Shown here one piece after another: positions 54,486 to 63,600 of a DNA stretch of 64,000 nucleotides; position 1 is the first letter of the stretch; every line of letters starts with the position of its first letter. The stretch comes from Sinobacterium caligoides. Lineage in GTDB: Bacteria; Pseudomonadota; Gammaproteobacteria; Pseudomonadales; Sinobacteriaceae. The stretch is taken from NCBI RefSeq assembly GCF_003752585.1, contig NZ_RKHR01000009.1, forward strand, positions 19,254 to 83,253, written 5' to 3'. The notes below the pieces were generated by a model that ran no database searches, was not told the DNA's origin, and was given only the letters and a program-made list of their open reading frames with translations. Made by a program: the position numbers and the translations under genes.

Positions 54486-55229
54486 CTATTCAATATTTAT
54501 CGCTTCAGAAGTCCATGCACCATTAACTTGCGCTGACACCAACAAAGCATTGGCCTCTACACCCACCTCCGCTAACGGCCCCTTATGATCCCATGCTGCG
54601 CTTCTACCAACCGGCTCCCAAACACCGGTTGGAGCATTGTGGTTAGCGACAGTTACAAGCATATGGTACTTGCTTGCGTAAGACGCCAGCTTATCAGTAT
54701 CAGACGCATAGCCGCTGCCGCCGATTAAAACTCCGGCAACATAAATTGACACTCCATGTTCCGCATAATGCTTCACATGCTCCTCATTATTAGTATCGGC
54801 GCAGATTGCCATAGCGATTTTATACCCCTTAATATCCAGTATTTTAAAGTCACTCCCAGCCTGAAAGAACAGATCCTCTCCAGGGTGTAAGTGTATTTTG
54901 GAGTACGAAGATATATCACCGTCAGGAGAAAAAATGATGGCCCCTATTTCTGGCTTGCCTCCTGTTACTATCGGTGCACCTGCAACCACATAGATATTAC
55001 CTTCGATAGCCATTTCCTGAAGAGGCTTTAGCCTTGCATCCTCTTTTGTTAATGCAAGCTGCTGGGCGAGTTGAGGCTCATAACCTGTTAACGACAACTC
55101 AGGAAACACGACCACTGAGGCAGCATTATCCATCGCACACTTTATTGCCCTAACATGTTCCTGCAAGTTATAGGCAACATCACCTTTCTTAGAGGTGGTT
55201 TGGGCGACCGCTATCTTAAAATCTTGCAT
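54486..55229 (-). CDS. Carbon-nitrogen hydrolase (nitrilase superfamily)
   Basis: A 247-residue amidase-type enzyme started at ATG 55229 behind GGAGGG. The Glu-Lys-Cys triad is clear: Glu44 in VFPELSLTGYE, Lys111 in YSKIHLHPGED and Cys143 in AMAICADTNNE. It would hydrolyse a non-peptide C-N bond, such as an aliphatic amide, omega-amide or carbamoyl compound. It precedes dsdA on the same strand with a 119-base gap, so both may be used for scavenging amino compounds. The substrate subgroup is not clear. Confidence 0.88.
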   Translation of the reverse strand: MQDFKIAVAQTTSKKGDVAYNLQEHVRAIKCAMDNAASVVVFPELSLTGYEPQLAQQLALTKEDARLKPLQEMAIEGNIYVVAGAPIVTGGKPEIGAIIFSPDGDISSYSKIHLHPGEDLFFQAGSDFKILDIKGYKIAMAICADTNNEEHVKHYAEHGVSIYVAGVLIGGSGYASDTDKLASYASKYHMLVTVANHNAPTGVWEPVGRSAAWDHKGPLAEVGVEANALLVSAQVNGAWTSEAINIE

Positions 55230-55602
55230 TAGACCCTCCACAGACTCTCCGCGTAACATCACAGCCTTCCAACCACTACTGCAGAATATTACCGAGAGTG
55301 GCCTTCCAGACTGAAAGCTGACCTTTCAATAACTTACTGAACACCCACCTATTATTCCAGCAACCTATACGATGGCTTAGATAAGCATTTTATAGACATT
55401 ACGGATCAAATAGTCATTACTATCGAGTTATTATCTATCGAAGCTATTGCCATCGTAGGCCTAACGACCTCTCCTAATTGAAGAACCATCCTATCGATCA
55501 ACAGCTCAACATGAGAACGAATTAACAAGGAAAGAGACAACACCTTTCTTGCCGCCCCCAGGCTGCAATCGGGACCAGGGGGTTACTTCTACCACTACAT
55601 CA
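55230..55602. other. Intergenic stretch between the nitrilase gene and a gene of unknown function
   Basis: About 370 A+T-rich bases. I see no open frame with support and no repeat. Confidence 0.35.
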
Positions 55603-56244
55603 TTAACCAAGCTTCAAAACATGCACTAAATAATCGTGACGACTGTCCTCATAAGGGGCTTCCTCTGTCTCTGCCATCTCTGTTTGCCCCCCCCAATTGT
55701 ACATATAGCCATCTTCATTAATGTAAACCCAGTGTCGCAGCCCTAAATATTTTGTCCCTTTATCAGCAAAAGTACCGACACCACAAACGCTGTTTTTATA
55801 ACGACTTAAATTCTCTTGACTCCAATCCGTACTATGGTGTTTCACCTCTACCGCCTGGGCGCCGATCCATTTAATATAAGCCATTAGCGCCCCCTTAGAC
55901 ATAGCGATTCCCCAGCCTGCCTCTGTCGCTTTTGCCTTATCGGTGCTACCTTTTCCCGTGATCGCACTAAGCGCAACTTGGCACTCCCGAATCAATATAT
56001 CAATCGTTTTGTTAGCATGCACGCCGCCAAATGTTTGAGTAAAATTCACCATATCATCTGCCAGCTCTTTATTTTGCTTCGCGTACTTTAAAAAACTCAC
56101 GACAGACAAGCCCAAATTATATTGCAGCTCATCCTTACTCAGCCCATCCAACGCATCACCGCCATTTTTTGACAGTAATATTCCATGAATTACCGACACA
56201 AAACCACAGACACCACCCCAATACTTCTGATCAAAGAGTTGCAT
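55603..56244 (-). CDS. Unknown protein, possible papain-like cysteine peptidase
   Basis: A 213-residue protein started at ATG 56244 (GGGAAGG six bases upstream). No family is recognised. KYWGGVCGFVSVIHGI places Cys13 at the start of a helix, and LRHWVYINEDGYMYNWGGQ places His171 and Asn183 on C-terminal strands: the order Cys...His...Asn/Asp of papain-like peptidases and amidases. There is no signal peptide or membrane segment. Such proteins are often secreted effectors or toxins, but no immunity gene can be named; the closest gene is an unrelated 61-residue ORF 550 bases away. A structural prediction would decide. Confidence 0.5.
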   Translation of the reverse strand: MQLFDQKYWGGVCGFVSVIHGILLSKNGGDALDGLSKDELQYNLGLSVVSFLKYAKQNKELADDMVNFTQTFGGVHANKTIDILIRECQVALSAITGKGSTDKAKATEAGWGIAMSKGALMAYIKWIGAQAVEVKHHSTDWSQENLSRYKNSVCGVGTFADKGTKYLGLRHWVYINEDGYMYNWGGQTEMAETEEAPYEDSRHDYLVHVLKLG

Positions 56245-56797
56245 AAAAGACCTTCCCTGTAAGATAAAAGTAAAAAATCCGTTCAATATCCGCCCTACCC
56301 TTAGGCAACTTCAGCGCCACATAGGTTAACGAAGAGCAGAAAGGAAGACAGACAGATCTCTGCACAGACTATAAATCCGCAGAAAAAATATCTATCTATA
56401 ACGAACAGAATAAAACAAAATAACCTCCAAATAAACAGGCCTATCTAAAAACCCCCTAAAGAAATCAAGCAAAAAAATATAACCAATAAAACTCTACTGC
56501 TTTTTTGAACAATTAAGTCAGCCATAAAAAAGAGCAACGCCTAGACATATTTACAGTAGAAACATCATCACATGGATCAGCTACCTAAAGCTGAAAGAGC
56601 TAGCTTCAGGGCTTGGTAGATAAATCAGGGAGGACTTTAATGCAAGTAGGTTTCGTGAAGAGCCAAAAGAGGCTGGCGAACTTAACTATACTGACGAATG
56701 CGTAGCAAAGGTAATTTATCCGAGCGATTACCGCGACATCAAGAAAACAGAAATCACAATTGATTAGAAGCCGCCCAAGAAGACGGCTTAAAAAATC
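56245..56797. other. A+T-rich stretch with a decayed coding segment
   Basis: About 550 bases without an intact gene. On the plus strand, 56626-56767 reads open without a start codon, including DFNASRFREEPKEAGELNYT, then DECVAKVIYPSDYRD and KKTEITID before TAG. It may be the tail of a lost gene. The rest is A-rich with no structure I can identify. Confidence 0.35.
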
Positions 56798-56983
56798 TTA
56801 AAACTCTATATCAAGGCAATGCTTATACGCCTCATAAGTCGCTGTGTTTACATTTTTTACGGCCTCTAGCGCCGATGCTGCTGCTTGCTTTGCATCATCG
56901 AACTCGACCTTATCACCCCTGGTCTTCGCCTTTAACATACGCTTAACCGCAGGATCTAATACTGACTTGTCAATTGGCTTCAT
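56798..56983 (-). CDS. Small acidic/basic helical protein of unknown function
   Basis: A 61-residue protein starting MKPIDKSVLDPAVKRMLKAK, with a mostly helical, charged composition and no membrane segment. GGAAATAAT lies before the ATG. No family is recognised. It sits directly downstream of the tRNA-Ala terminator on the same strand. The balanced composition and the ribosome binding site support a real gene, but weakly. Confidence 0.45.
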   Translation of the reverse strand: MKPIDKSVLDPAVKRMLKAKTRGDKVEFDDAKQAAASALEAVKNVNTATYEAYKHCLDIEF

Positions 56984-57022
56984 ATTATTTCCATTTATTT
57001 TTATATCGTTTTAAGCGTAAAC

Positions 57023-57060
57023 AAAAAAGCCAGCCCTTGCAAAGCAAAGGCTGGCTTTTA
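57023..57060 (-). terminator. Terminator of tRNA-Ala
   Basis: On the minus strand AAAAGCCAGCC, a loop and GGCTGGCTTTTTT form a strong stem with U-run directly after the tRNA. It can work in both directions. Confidence 0.85.
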
Positions 57061-57065
57061 GAATT

Positions 57066-57141
57066 TGGTGGAGCCTAGCGGGATCGAACCGCTGACCTCA
57101 ACACTGCCAGTGTTGCGCTCTCCCAGCTGAGCTAAGGCCCC
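57066..57141 (-). tRNA. tRNA-Ala (GGC anticodon)
   Basis: The minus strand folds to a complete 76-base cloverleaf with encoded CCA. The acceptor stem pairs GGGGCCT with AGGCTCC (one G-U), the D-arm is GCTC-AGCTGGGA-GAGC, the anticodon stem CAACA/TGTTG encloses CTGGCAG with anticodon GGC, and the T-arm is AGCGG-TTCGATC-CCGCT. All standard tRNA features are intact. Confidence 0.97.
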
Positions 57142-57336
57142 ACATACACACTACCTTGTGTGCGCCGCCATTCTATAGAAATGCCGGCACGAGTCAATAG
57201 CTTTGCCGTAAAATAATCACCCGTGCCGTGGCACCAGCGCCACCCGGTGCACTGAGTCACTCTTTCTACTAGATCACGTTTGACTTCCCCGACACAGTAC
57301 GCTCGAATAGTCATTTTAGTCGCTAGTCTTTAGCAT

Positions 57337-58335
57337 TTAATCAAATTCGTAAGTGATGTTAAAAGAGCCGAAGCGTGTCGCCTCCCGTTGCGTCTCATAG
57401 CGGTCTGTACCACGCACAACTGTCATCCCCAGCACCCACTGACCAAGCTCCACCGCCCCGCCAATGGTAGCGTAGGCCTGACCGTGAATAATATCGACGC
57501 TTGCGCTGTCTTTAAAGGTATTGCCATCGATAAAGATCTCGTTGGCCACCCAGCTGCCCGCCAGCTTGGCATAAACCTGCCAACCGCCAACACTCGGCGC
57601 TAAAGGATCCCCGGCTCGCGTTGGTATCAAAGACGACAAAGGGAAGCTCTGTGCCAAGCCCTGCCCCCAGCGCACACTAATACCAGCCCCCACATCGCTG
57701 CGCAGGTTGCCGACGCCAGCGCCAGCACCGCCAATCACATCAAACTCAGTACCATTATCAAAGGCAACACTCTGCAACCGCCAGTTGCGACTCCCCTCGA
57801 CACGAAAGACCAACTCATTCTCCAGCTGGCCGTCCCAGCCCTCAGGCTTATCGGAGTCAATCAGCTCGTGAATAAACTTCTGCGTCTGCTCGGCTCCCGA
57901 GGCCGGGCCGACAATACCGATACTGAGCTTGGCATGATCGGCAATATTCTCCTCGTAACTAGTCAAACCCACCTGCCACAACAACAGGCCGGCGTAGGGT
58001 GCATCTCCTTCTGGCGGCACTTCTTGCGTAATATCGATCGCCGTCTGCATACCCTGGCCGAAGCCGTAATCAATATTATAGCGACGCCCGTCGCGCTCTA
58101 GCGGCGCCTTATCAGCCAACCAATCAATCCAACGCGGCAGGTTATTCTCATCGAGCGTCGCCTGATCACGATACCCCCAGGAGAAAACAACACCATCGGT
58201 ATAGCCGCCGTCCTCCTGAAAAAGCACATCGTTTTCAAGGGAGAAAGAAAAATAATCGATATCTTGCGCACTACTGCTAGCGACTGGCAAAAGGACGAGC
58301 GGCAGAACAAGCGGTGTCAATAATTGCTTCATCAA
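57337..58335 (-). CDS. LpxR-family outer-membrane lipid A deacylase
   Basis: A 332-residue outer-membrane protein with a signal peptide (cleavage near SSAQ-D) and a 12-stranded barrel. FSLENDVLFQEDGGYTDGV near the mature N-terminus, then PYAGLLLWQVGL and SIGIVGPASGAEQTQKFIHE, are the LpxR/DUF2219 hallmarks, including residues of the calcium and active site. The protein ends in the aromatic FNITYEFD. LpxR removes the 3'-acyloxyacyl chain of lipid A, reducing immune recognition in pathogens; in a marine bacterium it would tune the outer membrane. Calcium dependence and activity are inferred from the family. Single gene. Confidence 0.87.
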   Translation of the reverse strand: MMKQLLTPLVLPLVLLPVASSSAQDIDYFSFSLENDVLFQEDGGYTDGVVFSWGYRDQATLDENNLPRWIDWLADKAPLERDGRRYNIDYGFGQGMQTAIDITQEVPPEGDAPYAGLLLWQVGLTSYEENIADHAKLSIGIVGPASGAEQTQKFIHELIDSDKPEGWDGQLENELVFRVEGSRNWRLQSVAFDNGTEFDVIGGAGAGVGNLRSDVGAGISVRWGQGLAQSFPLSSLIPTRAGDPLAPSVGGWQVYAKLAGSWVANEIFIDGNTFKDSASVDIIHGQAYATIGGAVELGQWVLGMTVVRGTDRYETQREATRFGSFNITYEFD

Positions 58336-58534
58336 AAACTTCTTTTATCGTTTGTAATGTTGACAGTATACGCACAAGTACATAGATCAAGCAAAAACGT
58401 ATAAACACACAATCTGCGAGAAAGCCGGAGAAAGGAGCAAACTAAATTAGGCGTTAGTTGAGCTAGAGTCAGCTGCGGCATCACTTACAGAGACGCCAAC
58501 ATGCACGCTAACGCCCCTGTATAGCGGCGGGAGG

Positions 58535-60016
58535 CTAGCCTAGCTGAGCGTAGGCTTTATCAAGCTTTTTCAGCTTCTTCTTACCGAAGCCACCCAACGT
58601 ATCGTTGATGGCATGACGCAGACGAGCACGACTGACATCAGGACCTAGCAACACCATAGAGTCCATCACCGAAATCGATTCAGTGGTACCCGCAATGGCG
58701 ACAAACAACGGCGGCAAGAAGTCTTTCAGTTTGATATCCATCTCGCCGGCCAGCGTTTTTAAGGTGTCGAATATGCTGTCGCGCTGCCATTGGCGCAGAG
58801 CTTCTAGACGCCACAAGGCAAACTGCATCAGCTCCATCTGCTCCTCTAACGCTAATTTGTTCGCACCAAAGTCAGCCTCGCTCAGCTTGAGCATACCGGA
58901 TAACAGGTAGCTACCCAACGGCGCTAAATCGCTAAAGGTCTCCATGCGTGGCTTGGCATAAGGCAGGAACTGCATCAGCTTGTCACGGTTGAAGGCCCAC
59001 TCAGTGAGCTTATCCGCCAGCTCGTCATCACTGAGATCGCGAATCCATTGACCATTCAGCCAGTTCAGCTTCTCAGTATCAAAGATCGGCCCACCGAGAG
59101 AGACGCGCTTGATATCGAAGGCCTCTTGCATCTCAGCTAGGGTGAACTGCTCACGCTCATCCGGCATCGACCAGCCCATACGCCCCAAGTAGTTAAGCAG
59201 CGCCTCGGGCAAATACCCCATCTCTTTGTAGTAAAGAATGCCCGTTGGATTCTTGCGCTTTGATAGCTTCGACTTATCGGTGTTGCGCAACAGCGGCAAG
59301 TGGCAAAGTGTCGGCATCTCCCAACCAAAGTACTGGTACAACAAGATGTGCTTAGGCGCCGAGTTGATCCACTCTTCACCACGGATAACGTGGGTTATCT
59401 CCATCAGGTGATCGTCAACTACGTTCGCTAGATGGTAAGTCGGCATACCGTCCGCTTTTAGCAAGATTTGCATATCGATCTGCGCCCACTCGATATCGAT
59501 CTGACCGCGCAGCATATCCTGCACTTCACAGATACCCTCGCGAGGGATATCCATACGTACCACATGAGACTCGCCGGCAGCGATACGGCTGGCGACATCT
59601 TCTTTACTCAGATGCTTACAGTGACCGTCATAACCGATGTGCTGTTTGTTGGCAGTCTGCTCGGCACGCAATTCATCAAGGCGTTCAGAGGTACAGAAGC
59701 AATGGAAGGCATGCCCCTTATCGACTAACTGCTGAGCGTAATCACCGTAGATCTCACGGCGCTCACTCTGACGGTATGGTCCCTTGCTACCACCACAATC
59801 AGGGCCCTCAGCCCAATCGAGCCCCAACCACTTTAGCGAGTCGAGAATTGCCTGCTCAGATTCCGGCGTCGAACGGCTCTGGTCGGTATCTTCGATACGA
59901 AGAATGAACTCGCCGCCATGGGCCTTGGCAAAACACTGATTAAACAAGGCGATATATGCGGTACCAACGTGGGGCTCACCAGTCGGCGATGGGGCAATAC
60001 GGGTGCGGACAGTCAT
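58535..60016 (-). CDS. gltX: Glutamyl-tRNA synthetase
   Basis: A 493-residue class I aminoacyl-tRNA synthetase. The HIGH-type signature is [14 protein letters not shown] (residues 8-21) and the KMSKS-type signature is SKLSKRK (about 246-252). [13 protein letters not shown] is the zinc-free version of the insertion of other GltX proteins, and the C-terminal anticodon-binding domain is present to the end. It charges tRNA-Glu in the cytoplasm. The length and motifs fit bacterial GltX; a discriminating or misacylating version cannot be excluded by eye. It is expected to be a core gene. Confidence 0.95.
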   Translation of the reverse strand: MTVRTRIAPSPTGEPHVGTAYIALFNQCFAKAHGGEFILRIEDTDQSRSTPESEQAILDSLKWLGLDWAEGPDCGGSKGPYRQSERREIYGDYAQQLVDKGHAFHCFCTSERLDELRAEQTANKQHIGYDGHCKHLSKEDVASRIAAGESHVVRMDIPREGICEVQDMLRGQIDIEWAQIDMQILLKADGMPTYHLANVVDDHLMEITHVIRGEEWINSAPKHILLYQYFGWEMPTLCHLPLLRNTDKSKLSKRKNPTGILYYKEMGYLPEALLNYLGRMGWSMPDEREQFTLAEMQEAFDIKRVSLGGPIFDTEKLNWLNGQWIRDLSDDELADKLTEWAFNRDKLMQFLPYAKPRMETFSDLAPLGSYLLSGMLKLSEADFGANKLALEEQMELMQFALWRLEALRQWQRDSIFDTLKTLAGEMDIKLKDFLPPLFVAIAGTTESISVMDSMVLLGPDVSRARLRHAINDTLGGFGKKKLKKLDKAYAQLG

Positions 60017-60632
60017 ATTGATCTCAATACATTAAAGGGGCTGCGGTCAGCATAGACGGGTCATAGCGCGACTCGACTACAGCAGAAATAGCGCAATTAT
60101 AAGGCTAACGCGGCAAATAACCACAACTCCATCTTGGAAAAAGCCCAAAAGGTTACTAATATCGAAAAATCAAAGCATTAAAGCTATAACTTGACCTCTA
60201 ACAAATAGCTGCAGATTAACCAAATAGACTGGTTGTTCAATTTTTGCTCAATCGGGCAACTTATGTTATATTATCACCCTGAATTGATAGCGGCTGCCCC
60301 CATGCCCCCTCATCGCGAGAGCACGGTGCAGCTTACAGGACGATACCACTTGATCTAGCAGTACAAGAGCTCGTTCTCGGTTGAGCCGAGACCTCGAAGT
60401 GCCAGCTGTTCAGCTGACAGTGCATACAAGCGACTAAACAATACTCTGTATTTATTCCCTTTCGTCTCTAAGTCATTAGGCAACATGAAAATTTATCGGT
60501 CTTTTTCCCCGAAAGATTGATGTATTTGTAATGTTGATAATATGGCACAGGTTTTCTTGTGACCCACTGCTCATTTGGTGATTTAATCATCAGATAGCGT
60601 ACTAACAACTAGGCTAATTTCGAGAAGAACGC
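60017..60632. other. Long upstream region of the VCBS adhesin gene
   Basis: About 615 bases without a gene. A possible promoter has TTGCTC (60244-60249), a 17-base spacer and TATATT (60267-60272), which would give an untranslated leader of about 350 bases. That leader contains small inverted repeats, for example CTCGG-TTGAG-CCGAG near 60376, and a poly-T stretch near 60505. Long leaders are common ahead of surface adhesins controlled after transcription; the control here is unknown. Confidence 0.4.
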
Positions 60633-63600
60633 ATGGCAACTGACAAACATCCTGAGCTTTCTGAGACCGTCACCACGACAGATCAGTCAGATGTGACAAC
60701 ATCCAAGCAGTCTAATAACGCAAGCACTGAGGGTCTAACGAAGACTCTACCCAGTGACAGCGATCAGACTACTATTGCCGATCAACATGCAGATACCGAC
60801 GATGCCAAGGCTCTAGCCAAAGAGCAAGAAGCGCTAGCTGACGAGAAGCAAGAAAAGCTCGACGACGAATCCAAAAGCGAGGAAGCGTTAGAGACTGAAG
60901 CTGAAGAGGAAGTGGTCGATGAGTTAGTCGTCGACGAGGAAGAGCAGTCCGAGGTCAGCGAAGAAGAGCTGGTCAACCGTCGCAGCAATAGCAGCCAACA
61001 AGATTTAATCAACGCCACCGTATTCAGCGAGGCCACTGCTGGCTTCGATACTGAAGCACCAGAAAGTACCCCCTTCGACTTTCTCGAAGAGGATAATCTA
61101 CCTGCCGCCGAAGTCCTCAAGGGTGGTAACAGCAGCCAGGCGCAAGAAGACATCATGCTCGTCAGCCAGGGCAGCATTGGTTCCAGCCGAGCGACGGTAT
61201 GGCAGGTCGAAAACAACGGCGAAGGTGAGTTCGGTCAGCTGACTGTTTCCGGCAACGGCAACTGGTCCTTCGAGCTGGCTAACGATAACCTCAACGTCCA
61301 GGAGCTCGCCCCCGGTGAAGTGCTCAGCCAGACCTTCGTAGTCAGCTTCGCCGACGACTTTGGCCGAGTGATCTCCACTGAGGTTACCGTCTCTGTTGTC
61401 GGTACCAACGATGCGCCACAGTTTGTCGGTGATAGCGAGGGCCTGCTTGAAGAGTCAAACGTACTCGGCAGCAGCGGCCAGCTCAACATTGTCGACGTCG
61501 ATGCTAGCGACCAGCACAGCATCTCCTTCACCGACCACTCAAGTGACTACGGTCAGTTCTTCATCAACCAAGACGGCGCTTGGCGCTATGAACTCAATGA
61601 GAGTTACGCCGTCGAGAGCTTGTCGACCGGTGAAACGATCACCGAACAGTACCCGGTCACCGTCACCGATCGGTTTGGTGCCTCAAACACCGAAATCATC
61701 ACCATCACCATTACTGGTAGCAACGATCTACCGGTGATTGATGCAAGCAGCGTCGTCAGTGGTGCTGTGGCCGAGACAGAACAAAGTAGCGATAACCAAG
61801 AAACCCTTGGCTCAACACTCACCAGCACAGGGCAGATGCAGTCATCGGATATCGACGCGCAACAAGGTGGCGTCAATGATCACAGGTGGCAGGTGCTTGA
61901 GAACGACAACCTAGGCACACTGACTATTGACCCCATTACCGGTCAATGGCACTACAGTCTCGCCAACGACCTAAGTGAAGTCCAACAACTTGGCCAAGGT
62001 GAAACGCTGACAGAAACGTTTCAAGTCAGCGTCGATGATGGCGAAGGTGGTGTCGCCACCGAAACTGTCACGATTACCATAACAGGTAGTAACGATGCGC
62101 CGTTCATCGATGCCGAAAGTACCCTCTCAGGCTACGTCGAGGCCGACACAGCAGAGACGATATTACAGACCGGCGGACAACTACAGTCTTCCGATACCGA
62201 TACGGGTATCGGTGGTCAGACTAATCATCAGTGGGCGATTGTCGACGGTGACAACCGTGTCGGCGAATTAACCATCAACCCTGATACCGGCGAGTGGTCA
62301 TACCAAGTCGACAAGAACGCGGCAGAGATACTTCACCTCAGTACCGGCCAAACCTTCGAAGAAAGTTTCGTCGTCAGTGTCGACGACGGCCACGGTGGCG
62401 TCACCACTGAAACCATCACCGTCACTATCGTCGCCACCAACGAACAGCCTATTATCGAGAGCAGTAGCGTCACTTTCGGCGACGTTCACGAAGATGTCAG
62501 CCAAGATAGCAGTGACATGCTAACCAGCCAGGGGGGGATGGTTTCCAGCGACAGCGACAGTTCCATCGGCGGGCTAGGCAGTCACACCTGGAGCGTCATC
62601 GACGGCAACGACAGCAATATCGGCAATCTTTCAATCGACCCCGCCAGTGGCGAGTGGGTCTACCAGATTGCCAACAGCGACAGCCAGGTGCAGCAGCTCG
62701 GCGTCGGCGAGACTTTCCAAGAAAGCTTTATTGTACAAGTCGATGACGGCTTGAAAGATGGCAAGACGACACAGGTCATCACGATCACCGTCACCGGTAC
62801 CAACGACGTGCCCGTTATTGAAGGCAGCAGCCAGCTCACCGGCGACGTCGTCGAAGATGACAACGCCTCTACCCTCAGTACCAGCGGTCAGATGGTGTCC
62901 AGCGATGTCGATGCCGACGATAGTCTCGGCGGCCTCGACGATCACACCTGGAGCGTCGTCGCAGACCCAAGCAGCACTAATCTCGGTAGCCTCACTATTG
63001 ACGAAAACACCGGTGAGTGGACCTACGAGATCGACAACGGCGAGAGCCAGGTACAGCAGCTCGGTGCCGGCGATACCTTCACCGAGAGTTTCACCGTCCA
63101 AGTTGACGACGGCCAGGGCGGCATCACTACCGAGATCGTCACCGTCACCGTCACCGGCACCAACGATGTGCCCGTGATCGAAGGCAGCAGCCAGATCACT
63201 GGCAACGTGGTGGAAGAAGCCGATACCACGACGCTCACCACCAGCGGCCAAATGGTCTCCAGCGATATCGATGCCGACAGCGCCACCGGTGGTCTCAACG
63301 ACCACAGCTGGAGCGTCATCACGGATCCGAGCAGCAGCAACATCGGTAGCTTGAGCATCGACGCAGACACTGGCGAATGGACCTACACGATCGCCAATAG
63401 CGAAAGCCAGGTGCAGCAACTCGGTGTCGGCGAGAGCTTCGAAGAGCAATTTACTGTTCAGGTCGACGACGGCCAGGGCGGCATCACCACTGAAATCGTC
63501 ACCGTTACCGTCACCGGCACCAACGACGTGCCTGTGATCGAAGGCAGCAGCCAGCTCACCGGCGACGTCGTCGAAGATGATAACGCTTCTACCCTCACCA

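Noticed and set aside
57132..57314. Minus-strand 60-residue frame beside tRNA-Ala
   Set aside because: Its end overlaps the tRNA gene, it has no recognisable family and no clear start signal.
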